NCBI GenBank assembly: GCA_958296055.1
Contig: CATQHS010000001.1
Location: forward strand, 3,060,277 to 3,124,276
DNA: 64,000 nt
DNA from: an uncultured Acidimicrobiales bacterium
GTDB lineage: Bacteria > Actinomycetota > Acidimicrobiia > Acidimicrobiales > Aldehydirespiratoraceae
Direction of reading: 5' to 3'
In this document: one piece after another, positions 17,379 through 26,069 of the stretch
Layout: every line of letters starts with the position of its first letter
Position numbering within the stretch: the stretch's first letter is position 1
Notes under the pieces: generated by a model
What the model was told of the DNA's origin: nothing
Databases searched by the model: none
The model's input: the letters and a program-made list of their open reading frames with translations, nothing else
Translations under genes and position numbers: made by a program

Positions 17379-18488
17379 GTGAGCGGAGTTGGCGTCATCT
17401 TCGGCGGCCCGTCCGCCGAGCACGACATCTCCATTCTGACCGGCCTGCAGGCGGCCCGGACCTTGCTCGAAGCAGGCGCCGACGTGTGCTGCCTGTACTG
17501 GACCAAGACCGGCCGGTGGAAGCGAGTCCCGGCCTCCGCCGAGGCCGCGCAGTTCCTCGAGCCCGAGGTGGAGGGCTCATCTGATGTGGATCTGGCCGTG
17601 CCGGGAGGCTTCGTCGAGCGGCGCCGGCGCCGCGCCGCGCCGCTGGACCTGCGGGCCGTGCTCAACTGCTGCCACGGCGGCCCCGGGGAGGACGGGTCGC
17701 TAGCCGCCCTGCTGGCGTTGGCCGGCATCGCCGTCACCGGGCCCGGCCCCCAGGCCAGCGCCCTGGCCATGGACAAGCTGGCCACCGAAGCCCTGGCCCG
17801 CTCGGCCGGGGTGCCGACCATCTCCACGGCGGCGTGGTCCCCCGATTCGGGGGCTGCCGGGGTAGAGACCCTGGCCCGGCCCTGGGTGGTCAAGCCGAGA
17901 TGGGGCGGATCGTCCATCGGGGTCGAGGCCGGCGTCGAAGACATAGGCACCGTGGAGGCACTGGGCCGAGCGGTGACCGGCCGGGCCGGGCTGGTGGTCC
18001 AGCCCTACCTGGAGGGGTGGATCGACCTCAACGTCGCCGTCCGCACCCATCCCTCGTTCGAGGTCTCCGAGGTGGAGCGCCCCCTCAGGGGCGACGCCGA
18101 GATCCTGGGCTACCGGGAGAAGTACCTGACCGGGGGACCGGGAATGGACGAGGCCCCCCACGAGGTGCCCGCCGACATCCCCGCCGGGGTCCGCGAGTCG
18201 ATCGTCGAGCACTCGACGGTGCTGACTCGGCAGATGGGCCTCACCGGCGCCCCTCGGATCGACTTCCTGTGGGACGGCGGGGCCGAGGTCCGCCTGTGCG
18301 AGGTCAACTCGATCCCCGGGGCCTGGGGCAATCATCTCTGGCGAGCTAGCGGGATCGCCCGGGACCGGCTCTACCGCGACCTGATCGCCGAGGCCGAGGC
18401 CGAGCCGGCCATGCCGCCCCAGTGGTCCGGGTCCAGTGACGGCCGGGCCCTCGCCATGTCCGGGACGATCGCGGCCAAGCTGGCCTGA
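17379..18488 (+). CDS. D-alanine--D-alanine ligase-like ATP-grasp enzyme
   Basis: 369 residues from GTG 17379. An ATP-grasp ligase: VIFGGPSAEHDISI at the N-terminus, the catalytic stretch NCCHGGPGEDGS, ATP-binding PWVVKPRWGGSSIGVE, an omega-loop GYREKYLTGGPG, and Mg-binding APRIDFLW with CEVNSIPGAWGNHLW. The Tyr/Lys-Tyr omega-loop fits D-Ala-D-Ala rather than D-Ala-D-Lac synthesis, an inference from the known Ddl/VanA difference. It lies 33 nt after the membrane MurF-like gene and 2 nt before the amidase, so the three are likely co-expressed. Confidence 0.85.
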   Translation: MSGVGVIFGGPSAEHDISILTGLQAARTLLEAGADVCCLYWTKTGRWKRVPASAEAAQFLEPEVEGSSDVDLAVPGGFVERRRRRAAPLDLRAVLNCCHGGPGEDGSLAALLALAGIAVTGPGPQASALAMDKLATEALARSAGVPTISTAAWSPDSGAAGVETLARPWVVKPRWGGSSIGVEAGVEDIGTVEALGRAVTGRAGLVVQPYLEGWIDLNVAVRTHPSFEVSEVERPLRGDAEILGYREKYLTGGPGMDEAPHEVPADIPAGVRESIVEHSTVLTRQMGLTGAPRIDFLWDGGAEVRLCEVNSIPGAWGNHLWRASGIARDRLYRDLIAEAEAEPAMPPQWSGSSDGRALAMSGTIAAKLA

Positions 18489-18490
18489 GG

Positions 18491-19963
18491 ATGGCCATGA
18501 AGGACGACGCCAAGGTTCCCGGGTCTGTCGGGAGCGGGCTCGGCGCGAAGGTTCCCGACTTCAGGTCGGTGACGGTTGAGACGCTGGCCGCCTCCATCCG
18601 GGAGCGGGAGTTCACCGCGGTGGCTGTGGTCGAGCACGCTCTGGCCCGGATCGAGGCGCTCGACCCCGTGATCGGCGCCTTCGTGGCCGTGGACGGCGAC
18701 CGGGCCCGGGCCCAGGCTGCGTCCATCGACGACCGCCTCGACGCCGGTCGGGAGGTCGGGCCGCTGGCCGGCATCCCTCTGGGAGTCAAGGATCTGGCCG
18801 ACGCGGCCGGTTTCGTCACCACCAAGGGGGCCATGCACCGCCGTCATGCCGAGCCGGCCGCGGCCGACTCCACCGAGGTGGCTCGGCTGAGAGCCGCCGG
18901 TTGCGTGGTGGTCGGCAAGACCAACACCCCCGAGTTCGGGTTCACCGCCGACACCTTCAACCCGCTGTTCGGCCCCACCCGGAACCCGTGGAACCCCCAG
19001 CGCTCCCCGGGCGGGTCGTCGGGCGGCACCGCGGCCGCAGTGGCGGCCGGGATGATCCCGGCGGGCACCGGCTCCGACGGGGGAGGGTCGATCCGGATTC
19101 CGTCGGCGGTCTGCGGCCTGTCGGGACTGAAGTCCAGCCCCGGCCGGGTGCCGGGAGGACCCGAGCCGATGGGCGCCCTGGATCTTTCTTGTGTAGGGCC
19201 CATGGCCCGCCGGATCCGCGATGTGGCCCTGTGCCTCGATCAGGTGGTCGGTCCCCACCCCGGGGACTTGCGCAGCCTTCCGGCCCCGGCCGAGTCGTGG
19301 CGGGTCGCTCTCGACGACCCCCGGCCGCCCGGCCGGGTGCTTTGGGCCCCGTCGTTCGACGGCGGCCCGGTCGACGGCGAGATCGTCGCCGCCTGCGCCG
19401 TGGCCGTAGAACGCCTGGCCGCGGCCGGCGCGGACGTGGTGGAGGCGGGCAAGCTCTTCGACAATCCGGTCGCCGCTTTCGTCCAACTTTTCTACGGCGG
19501 GGCTATCCTGCCCCCCTTGTGGCCTCTGCACGGGACCGATCAGTGGAACGACGTCACCGAAGAACTGGCCGCGTTCTTGGAGGTGACCGCGGAACGGGTC
19601 TCGGTGGCCTCGCTGTTCGAAGCTCGTCGGCAGGCGGCCCGGCTCTCTATGGAGTTGGCCGCGGCCATGGCCGGCTTCGATGTGGTGATCACGCCCACGG
19701 TGGCCGGTCAGACCCCGGTTCCAGCCGGGTGGGGGACCATCGACGAGATCGAGGCCCGGGACTGGGCGCGGTTCACGCCGCTGTTCAATCTCACCCGCCG
19801 ACCGGCTGGCACCGTGTGCTGTGGCTTCACCACCGACGGGATGCCCATCGGCCTTCAGGTGGCTGGCGGGATGCACGCCGACCGGGTCGTCCTGGAATCT
19901 CTGGCCGTTCTGGAGGATGTCTTGGATCTGGATCCGGTAGCATCCATGGTCGCGGGCGATTAG
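18491..19963 (+). CDS. Amidase-signature family amidohydrolase
   Basis: 490 residues from ATG 18491. The Ser-cisSer-Lys triad is complete and well spaced: K100 (LGVKDLAD), S176 (SPGGSSGGT) and S200 (TGSDGGGSIRIPS). Full length for the family. It hydrolyses a C-N amide bond; the substrate is unknown, though the position after MurF-like and Ddl-like genes hints at a peptide or amino-acid amide. The last codons run into tRNA-Val: the stop TAG (19961-19963) lies at the start of the tRNA D-arm, a 10-bp overlap. No transmembrane or signal segment is seen. Confidence 0.92.
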   Translation: MAMKDDAKVPGSVGSGLGAKVPDFRSVTVETLAASIREREFTAVAVVEHALARIEALDPVIGAFVAVDGDRARAQAASIDDRLDAGREVGPLAGIPLGVKDLADAAGFVTTKGAMHRRHAEPAAADSTEVARLRAAGCVVVGKTNTPEFGFTADTFNPLFGPTRNPWNPQRSPGGSSGGTAAAVAAGMIPAGTGSDGGGSIRIPSAVCGLSGLKSSPGRVPGGPEPMGALDLSCVGPMARRIRDVALCLDQVVGPHPGDLRSLPAPAESWRVALDDPRPPGRVLWAPSFDGGPVDGEIVAACAVAVERLAAAGADVVEAGKLFDNPVAAFVQLFYGGAILPPLWPLHGTDQWNDVTEELAAFLEVTAERVSVASLFEARRQAARLSMELAAAMAGFDVVITPTVAGQTPVPAGWGTIDEIEARDWARFTPLFNLTRRPAGTVCCGFTTDGMPIGLQVAGGMHADRVVLESLAVLEDVLDLDPVASMVAGD

Positions 19964-20030
19964 CTCAGATGGCTAGAGCGCTGCCTTCACACGGCAGAGG
20001 CCACTGGTTCGAGTCCAGTATCGCCCACCA
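19954..20030 (+). tRNA. tRNA-Val(CAC)
   Basis: A full cloverleaf can be drawn. The acceptor is GGGCGAT paired with ATCGCCC, and the D-stem is GCTC/GAGC. The anticodon stem CTGCC/GGCAG carries loop TTCACAC (anticodon CAC), and the T-stem is ACTGG/CCAGT. The discriminator is A and CCA is encoded. It overlaps the amidase stop on the 5' side, and a glycosyltransferase ATG begins 4 nt after the CCA. The AT-rich island starts exactly at its 3' end. Confidence 0.96.
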
Positions 20031-20034
20031 GAAC

Positions 20035-21096
20035 ATGCAAATATTGATAATCGGTCCGTTGCCGGGCGTAGTTTCCGATGTGGATATTATCGGCGGTGCC
20101 AAGGTATCTTTCAAAGAAACTGTAGACCAACTGCGAGTACGTGGGTTTGAACTGGAAGTTATCAACTCATCGAGGCCGTATCAGGGATTGACCTTCTGGA
20201 AGGCTCATGGCCATAGTCTTATTGCTTTCTTGCGGGTTATCTGGGGAACTTTCAAGAAAGGCCAACAATCCCAACTGGTCCTTCTCAATATGACGACCTT
20301 TACTGTTGGGTTTGTAGCACCTATTGTATGGATTATATGTAAGTTAATAAATCGCCCGATGGCTTTGAGACTTTTTGGTGGCAACTTCAATCAGGTTTAT
20401 GAGGAATATAATTCGGTATTGCGCTGGATAGCTGATCGAACTTTCATGAACTGCTCAGTGGTGTTCTTGCAGACACAACAACTGCTCCAGTATTTCGAGA
20501 ACCGTGACAACTGCAAGTGGCTGCCCAACACGAGAGACATAAGTTGCCCTCAAGTTGCTAGGCACGGTAAAATCCGAAAGCTAATATTCCTTGGCCAGTT
20601 GGTAATGACGAAAGGATTGGCTGAGACTCTTATGGCCTGCCGCTCTCTGCCTGAGGGATGCCATCTTCATGTGTTCGGTCCTCAACACGACAGTACCGAC
20701 TTCTCTTTGTTTGAAGGCCACCCTCGAGCAACTTACGAGGGTGTTCTAGAACCAGATGAAGTTCCTAGAGTTCTGGCCGAGCATGATTTGTTGGTTTTAC
20801 CCAGTTACTTAAAGGGTGAAGGCCATTCGGGTGCCATTATCGAAGCATTTCAATGTGGCGTACCAGTAATTTCTACCTGGTGGGAAGGTATTCCCGAAGT
20901 GGTTCAACACGAAGAAAACGGGCTCCTAGTGGAGCCGGGCTCATCTTCGGATTTGGAGGCTGCAATTCATCGCTTGGTAGAAGATATAGATTTGTATCAA
21001 AAGTTGCGTCAGGGCGCGAGGCACCGTGGTGAATTTTTTCGCAGTTCTGTTTGGTATGATAAAGTTGCCAGTGATTTGCGCAGTCTAGCTGCGTGA
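20035..21096 (+). CDS. Glycosyltransferase, GT4 (group 1) family
   Basis: 353 residues from ATG 20035, only 4 nt after the tRNA-Val CCA, so no normal ribosome-binding site exists outside the tRNA. GT-B fold features: an N-terminal LIIGPLPG glycine loop, KLIFLGQLVMTKGLAETL at the start of the nucleotide-sugar domain, and the EX7E-like block GEGHSGAIIEAFQCGVPVISTWWEGIPEVV. Transfers a sugar from a nucleotide donor to a growing surface glycan at the cytoplasmic face. First gene of an AT-rich island; codon use differs sharply from the amidase just before it. Confidence 0.9.
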   Translation: MQILIIGPLPGVVSDVDIIGGAKVSFKETVDQLRVRGFELEVINSSRPYQGLTFWKAHGHSLIAFLRVIWGTFKKGQQSQLVLLNMTTFTVGFVAPIVWIICKLINRPMALRLFGGNFNQVYEEYNSVLRWIADRTFMNCSVVFLQTQQLLQYFENRDNCKWLPNTRDISCPQVARHGKIRKLIFLGQLVMTKGLAETLMACRSLPEGCHLHVFGPQHDSTDFSLFEGHPRATYEGVLEPDEVPRVLAEHDLLVLPSYLKGEGHSGAIIEAFQCGVPVISTWWEGIPEVVQHEENGLLVEPGSSSDLEAAIHRLVEDIDLYQKLRQGARHRGEFFRSSVWYDKVASDLRSLAA

Positions 21097-21107
21097 ACTG
21101 AAGGTTC

Positions 21108-21125
21108 AAGGAGGATGATGGGGTG
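21108..21125 (+). promoter_or_regulatory. Ribosome-binding site deciding the GTG start of the repeat-bearing polymerase
   Basis: AAGGAGG (21108-21114) lies 8 nt before GTG 21123. Two ATGs between them (21115 and 21118 region) lead to an immediate stop, so the GTG is the start. Confidence 0.8.
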
Positions 21126-23297
21126 AACGGACAAATGGAACCGACTCGTACCCGTATGACTTCGTTGGGGTTGCGGAATACACTGGCCCATGTTTTCTTT
21201 GGTCTTTTTCTAGTGATCTTTGCCGCTGAGGTAGACAAGTTACTGTTTCGAGCTGGTTGGGTGTCTGTACCGGGCGGGGCGATCGTGGTCTATATGGTAG
21301 GTTTTATCGCCATTGTTGCCGTTTCTTTAGCTGGTACTGCCCGAGCAAACCTTCGGAATGAAATAACCGCTAAGATCCGAGATAATCTGATTTTCCTGTT
21401 GGCTTTTTTAGGTATGGTTACTATTAGCTTTGTATATTGGCTTGTATATTGGCTCGGTAATACAGAGGCAGATTCTTTGACTTTAGTTGATATGGTAAAA
21501 GTCTTTTTGGTATGCGTAACCGCTATTTTGTTGCCAGTTTTTAGCTCTCATGTACGGCAGTGCTGGCGAATTTACTTGGGAATAGCCTATGCCGTTTACT
21601 GTTTATGCCTCTGGATTGACGCGTTGTGGCCCGGCACTTTCACGGAACTCGCAGGTATAGGCAGTTTAGTGGTTGAAGGCAGAGTATCAGGACTCAACCT
21701 TGATGCCAACTCGAGTTCGTACATAATCATGCTCTTGACTATTCCGCTGCTCTACTACCGAGGATTCAAGGTGTTTGACCTAGTGGTGCTGGGCATCACA
21801 TCACTGACGGTTTTGATTACCTTGTCCAAGAGCGGCCTGCTGATCTTGCTTTTGTTTGCGCTCTCCTATTTCGTTTTGATTCTTACGAGATCTTCGGAAC
21901 GGAGAGGGTTTATCTCTGGAGCTTATGGGATTGCGGTATTGCTAGCCGTGGTTTGCGGGTGGGCGACTATCCGTTATATCGAACATTTTGAGACTTCCAG
22001 AGCCCGAATGGCTGTTGATCAGTTGCTTATCCAAAGCAAGTGGTTCCAGACCCGCCTCCTCTCTAGCAACGAGTACCAGATTGAAGCACCGTTCGGCCAA
22101 GTGAACGCGGCTGCGCCGGTTGAGGAGGCTGCGCCGGTTGAGGAGGCTGCGCCGGTTGAGGAGGCTGCGCCGGTTGAGGAGGCTGCGCCGGTTGAGGAGG
22201 CTGCGCCGGTTGAGGAGGCTGCGCCGGTTGAGGAGGCTGCGCCGGTTGAGGAGGCTGCGCCGGTTGAGGAGGCTGCGCCGGTTGAGGAGGCTGCGCCGGT
22301 TGAGGAGGCTGCGCCGGTTGAGGAGGCTGCGCCGGTTGAGGAGGCTGCGCCGGTTGAGGAGGCTGCGCCGGTTGAGGAGGCTGCGCCGGTTGAGGAGGCT
22401 GCGCCGGTTGAGGAGGCTGCGCCGGTTGAGGAGGCTGCGCCGGTTGAGGAGGCTGCGCCGGTTGAGGAGGCTGCGCCGGTTGAGGAGGCTGCGCCGGTTG
22501 AGGAGGCTGCGCCGGTTGAGGAGGCTGCGCCGGTTGAGGAGGCTGCGCCGGTTGAGGAGGCTGCGCCGGTTGAGGAGGCTGCGCCGGTTGAGGAGGCTGC
22601 GCCGGTTGAGGAGGCTGCGCCGGTTGAGGAGGCTGCGCCGGTTGAGGAGGCTGCGCCGGTTGAGGAGGCTGCGCCGGTTGAGGAGGCTGCGCCGGTTGAG
22701 GAGGCTGCGCCGGTTGAGGAGGCTGCGCCGGTTGAGGAGGCTGCGCCGGTTGAGGAGGCTGCGCCGGTTGAGGAGGCTGCGCCGGTTGAGGAGGCTGCGC
22801 CGGTTGAGGAGGCTGCGCCGGTTGAGGAGGCTGCGCCGGTTGAGGAGGCTGCGCCGGTTGAGGAGGCTGCGCCGGCTCGATCGTATATAACTTATGTAAA
22901 CGGCGGTGAATATGTACATATTGAAAGTCGAAGGGTGGCTCGTTTGAGGAACGCTCTTGACGCGATAACAGATTCACCATTTGTAGGGCACGGGATCGGT
23001 TTCAATCAGAGCGCTGGCATCTCAGCTCACAATGTATTTTTGGCGATGTGGATCGATTTTGGATTATTTGGATTAGTGATATATACCGCTTTGCTGGTCA
23101 TCGCTTTGTGGAAGTTTTACCGAATAAAGTATTGGCCTGGAATGTTCTTCATTGGATTGGTTGGCTTAATAAGCATGACTATTCAACATATCTTTACCCT
23201 CTACACTGTCTTCATCATTATGGGGCTGTTGTTATCGCTGAGACTGGAAGATCAAACTTACGAGGAGGAATCATCTCGGCAGTTACCTTCAACCTGA
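21123..23297 (+). CDS. Wzy/O-antigen-ligase-like membrane protein with a giant hexapeptide repeat loop
   Basis: 724 residues from GTG 21123 with a strong Shine-Dalgarno. About ten hydrophobic segments of a Wzy/WaaL-type polytopic protein (residues 1-320 and 600-724) flank one long hydrophilic insert. The insert, residues 330-584, is 42.5 perfect tandem copies of AAPVEE. Without it the protein matches its neighbour at 24588-26060 almost segment for segment: SVPGGAIVVY, TLSKSGLLI (TLSRSGLLI there), EYVHIESRR, RLRNALDAI, GHGIGFN, ISAHNVFLAMWIDFGLFGL. The insert takes the place of a large extracytoplasmic loop, which in this family carries the catalytic or binding residues. Probable role: polymerising or transferring surface glycan. 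The acidic repeat could form a surface spacer. Confidence 0.85.
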   Translation: MNGQMEPTRTRMTSLGLRNTLAHVFFGLFLVIFAAEVDKLLFRAGWVSVPGGAIVVYMVGFIAIVAVSLAGTARANLRNEITAKIRDNLIFLLAFLGMVTISFVYWLVYWLGNTEADSLTLVDMVKVFLVCVTAILLPVFSSHVRQCWRIYLGIAYAVYCLCLWIDALWPGTFTELAGIGSLVVEGRVSGLNLDANSSSYIIMLLTIPLLYYRGFKVFDLVVLGITSLTVLITLSKSGLLILLLFALSYFVLILTRSSERRGFISGAYGIAVLLAVVCGWATIRYIEHFETSRARMAVDQLLIQSKWFQTRLLSSNEYQIEAPFGQVNAAAPVEEAAPVEEAAPVEEAAPVEEAAPVEEAAPVEEAAPVEEAAPVEEAAPVEEAAPVEEAAPVEEAAPVEEAAPVEEAAPVEEAAPVEEAAPVEEAAPVEEAAPVEEAAPVEEAAPVEEAAPVEEAAPVEEAAPVEEAAPVEEAAPVEEAAPVEEAAPVEEAAPVEEAAPVEEAAPVEEAAPVEEAAPVEEAAPVEEAAPVEEAAPVEEAAPVEEAAPVEEAAPVEEAAPVEEAAPVEEAAPVEEAAPVEEAAPARSYITYVNGGEYVHIESRRVARLRNALDAITDSPFVGHGIGFNQSAGISAHNVFLAMWIDFGLFGLVIYTALLVIALWKFYRIKYWPGMFFIGLVGLISMTIQHIFTLYTVFIIMGLLLSLRLEDQTYEEESSRQLPST
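22110..22874 (+). repeat. 42.5 perfect copies of an 18-bp tandem repeat
   Basis: The unit GCTGCGCCGGTTGAGGAG repeats without any visible mismatch from 22110 to 22865 (42 units), followed by half a unit to 22874. Because 18 is a multiple of three, copy-number change keeps the frame. The array is GC-rich inside an AT-rich gene, so it did not arise from the local sequence style. It also creates long false ORFs in other frames and on the other strand. Confidence 0.97.
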
Positions 23298-23319
23298 TTC
23301 GGTGATATAAAATTAGAAT

Positions 23320-24573
23320 ATGAAAAACACTGCTTCAAATAAGCTCCATATAGGTTTAGTACTATCCGACCTCTATGGAGGGGGTGTTCAGAGGGTTTTT
23401 CTAACTCTGGCTAAAGTTCTCATACAACGCGGCCATCAAGTTGATCTTTTATTGCTGCGCCCTTCAGGTGACTACAGAATTCATATATCAGATGAAATGC
23501 GATTGTATTATTTGAAAGGCAGGCGCTTCGACCAAGGGCTGATTCAGAACCTTCGAAGTCGTCGTATTCCTATTAACCCACTATGGATCGGTCCTTTATC
23601 TATCTTACGTATGTGGTTCACGCTCAAGCGTAAATATCCGCAGGTACGACTTCGTTTGGGTAACGCCCGAGATGCTCTTGGGGTAGCTCGATTCGTTGAT
23701 CAAGCGCAGCCTATGATATTGTATTCGGCATTGCCGCGAGCCAATATCTCTGTGGTTATTGGAGCGAAACTTGCTGCTTCCACTATCCCGACTGCGGTAT
23801 CAATGCATGTGTCGATGAACCGATACACCGAAGATCAACTCTCCAAAAGCCAGACCTTCGATGTTCTATCAGATACGATTATTGTTCCTTCAAAAAACCT
23901 TCGCCGTGAAGTAATACAAGTACTAGGAGTTGATGAAGAAAAAGTTCACTGCATCTACAACGGTATTCCTTCTTTTGAGATCCACCGGCTGATGGAAGAG
24001 GAAGTGGATCATCAGTGGTTTTCTAATTCTTCAGTTCCGGTGATATTGAACGTGGCCCGTCTCGACTACTCCAAAGATCAACCTTCACTTATAGAAGCAT
24101 TCAGTCATGTCCACAGCCAATTGGACGCTCGGCTCGTCATCATGGGCAGCGGCTCGGAATTGCACCGGACTCGGTTGCGATCAGTTGCGGTGAATCTCGG
24201 TGTCGACCAAGATTTTAGCTTTTTAGATTTTGATGAGAACCCATTCCGCTACATGCGCCGGGCTAACGTAGTGGTGCTTTCGTCCCGAATGGAAGTTTTG
24301 CCAACTGTTCTCTTGGAAGCCATGGCCTGCGGCACACCCGTAGTGAGCACCAATGCTCCTGACGGACCGGCTGAAATATTGGAAGGCGGCCGGTGGGGCA
24401 AACTGGTGCCGGTCGGAGATCCTCCAGCTTTAGCCCAGGCTATCCTGGAAGTGCTTGACGGTGATGTTATCCCGGAAACAGAGTTGAAACGTAGAGCAGA
24501 AGACTTTTCAGAACACGACGCTGCTGAAGCCCATGAAAAGTTGTTTGAAAAGATTTTGGCCCCTGTCTCCTGA
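23320..24573 (+). CDS. Glycosyltransferase, GT4 (group 1) family
   Basis: 417 residues from ATG 23320. A GT-B glycosyltransferase: N-terminal LSDLYGGGVQRVFLTLAKVL (glycine-rich acceptor-side loop), ILNVARLDYSKDQPSLIEAF at the second Rossmann domain, and SSRMEVLPTVLLEAMACGTPVVSTNAPDG with the donor-binding EX7E-like motif. Probably adds one sugar to the glycan made by this island. It lies between the two Wzy-like paralogues, giving a GT-Wzy-GT-Wzy order that suggests duplication of a two-gene unit. Confidence 0.92.
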   Translation: MKNTASNKLHIGLVLSDLYGGGVQRVFLTLAKVLIQRGHQVDLLLLRPSGDYRIHISDEMRLYYLKGRRFDQGLIQNLRSRRIPINPLWIGPLSILRMWFTLKRKYPQVRLRLGNARDALGVARFVDQAQPMILYSALPRANISVVIGAKLAASTIPTAVSMHVSMNRYTEDQLSKSQTFDVLSDTIIVPSKNLRREVIQVLGVDEEKVHCIYNGIPSFEIHRLMEEEVDHQWFSNSSVPVILNVARLDYSKDQPSLIEAFSHVHSQLDARLVIMGSGSELHRTRLRSVAVNLGVDQDFSFLDFDENPFRYMRRANVVVLSSRMEVLPTVLLEAMACGTPVVSTNAPDGPAEILEGGRWGKLVPVGDPPALAQAILEVLDGDVIPETELKRRAEDFSEHDAAEAHEKLFEKILAPVS

Positions 24574-24587
24574 ACAGCGCTTATTCA

Positions 24588-26060
24588 ATGAAGCTTAAGT
24601 TCTCTTTTGTGGTCCATATCTTTTTTGGGCTGTTTGTGGCAATTTTTGTCGCTGAAGTTGACAAGCTGCTGTTACGAGTTGGCTGGGTATCGGTGCCAGG
24701 CGGAGCAATCGTAGTTTATACTGTGATTGTCGTCGTCAGCGTTGCCGGGTCATTAGTGGCGGCTGGTCATTTTCGAGTAAGTCTTTGGGCTGAATCAGCA
24801 GCTCGGATTCGGGATAATCAAGGGTTTTTACTGAGTTTTTTGGGGTTAGCTGTCCTTAGCTTTGTTTATTGGCTCGTCGATACTTCCGTAAGTAGCAGAC
24901 CTTTAGTTGATATTTTGAAGGGGTTTTGGATCTGTATAAGCCTTATTATATTATGGATTTTTTGTTCTCATATACGACGGGCTTGGCGTGTTTACTTGAG
25001 TGTTGGCTTTGTGATTTATTGTCTGAGTATTTGGATGGACGCGTTGCGGCTCAGCGTTTTCACAGAACTCTTAGGTATAGGTAACGCTATTGCTGAAGGT
25101 CAAGTGAGTGAAGTTTCTGGTTTCAATCTTGACCCCAACTCGGGGTCTTATATAGCCGCACTACTAGCTATTTCACTGCTCGACTACCGACGATTCAAGG
25201 TCATCGATCTAGCGGTACTGAGCTTCGCGGCCCTGTCGATTTTGTTGACCTTGTCTAGAAGTGGCCTGTTGATTTTTATTTTGGCTGTAATTGGCTATTT
25301 CATTTTGATCGTTGCGAAATCTCCAGAGCGGAGACGATTTGTTTCTGGGGGCTTTGGGATTGCGGTGATCCTCACAGTGCTTTGCGGGTGGGCAGCCATA
25401 CGATTCATTGAACACTACGAGACTCCCAAAGCCCAAATCGCCGTCGGTCAGTTGCTTATTAAAGACGAGTGGTTTCGTACCCGTCTGCACGCCAGCAACG
25501 AATACTTGATTCAGAGACATCTCCAAGAACTAGAACCGTTCGGCCAAGTGAACGCGCCCAAAGCACCTGAACCGACGATGCCGTCAGTTTCTGAACCAAC
25601 AGTTAATGAGGCGATGGTACCGACTATTTCTGAGCCGCCGATATCCGAGGTTAGATCATACATAACTTTTGTTGATAAAGGCGAATACGTTCATATCGAA
25701 AGTCGAAGGATGGCTCGCTTGCGTAATGCTCTTGATGCGATAGCAGAGTCACCATTTATAGGGCATGGGATCGGATTCAATCGGAACGCTGGTATCTCTG
25801 CTCACAATATGTTTTTGGCGATGTGGATTGATTTCGGATTATTCGGATTGATCATATACACCACTCTCTTAGCTATCGGATTTTGGAAGTTTTATAGGTT
25901 GAAGTATTGGTTTGGAATGTTCTTTATGGTGATGGTTGGTTCAATTAGCATGTTCATTCAACATATCTTTACTTTCTATACTGTTTTCTTTATCATGGGT
26001 CTGGTATTGTCGATGAGATCGGATAATCAAGCTGACACAAATGAATTACTTGCTTCTTAG
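24588..26060 (+). CDS. Wzy/O-antigen-ligase-like membrane protein, paralogue without long repeat
   Basis: 490 residues from ATG 24588. A polytopic membrane protein closely related to the product of 21123-23297 along its whole length. Where that protein has 42.5 AAPVEE units, this one has about 40 residues of degenerate Pro/Glu-rich repeats (EPTMPSVSEPTVNEAM, SEPPISEV). The conserved end of the loop (EYVHIESRRMARLRNALDAI, then GHGIGFNRNAGISAHN) is shared. Probable polymerase or ligase of surface glycan. AT-rich like its neighbours. Confidence 0.85.
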   Translation: MKLKFSFVVHIFFGLFVAIFVAEVDKLLLRVGWVSVPGGAIVVYTVIVVVSVAGSLVAAGHFRVSLWAESAARIRDNQGFLLSFLGLAVLSFVYWLVDTSVSSRPLVDILKGFWICISLIILWIFCSHIRRAWRVYLSVGFVIYCLSIWMDALRLSVFTELLGIGNAIAEGQVSEVSGFNLDPNSGSYIAALLAISLLDYRRFKVIDLAVLSFAALSILLTLSRSGLLIFILAVIGYFILIVAKSPERRRFVSGGFGIAVILTVLCGWAAIRFIEHYETPKAQIAVGQLLIKDEWFRTRLHASNEYLIQRHLQELEPFGQVNAPKAPEPTMPSVSEPTVNEAMVPTISEPPISEVRSYITFVDKGEYVHIESRRMARLRNALDAIAESPFIGHGIGFNRNAGISAHNMFLAMWIDFGLFGLIIYTTLLAIGFWKFYRLKYWFGMFFMVMVGSISMFIQHIFTFYTVFFIMGLVLSMRSDNQADTNELLAS

Positions 26061-26069
26061 AGTCTGTGC

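Noticed and set aside
22110..22874. CRISPR array
   Set aside because: The units are contiguous with no unique spacers, and the array is in frame within a membrane protein gene.
21942..22980. Long open frames in other registers and on the minus strand across the 18-bp repeat (Leu/Arg, Pro/Gln and Asn/Arg/Ser repeats)
   Set aside because: They exist only because an 18-bp unit without stops keeps every frame open; they have no extensions with protein-like character outside the array.
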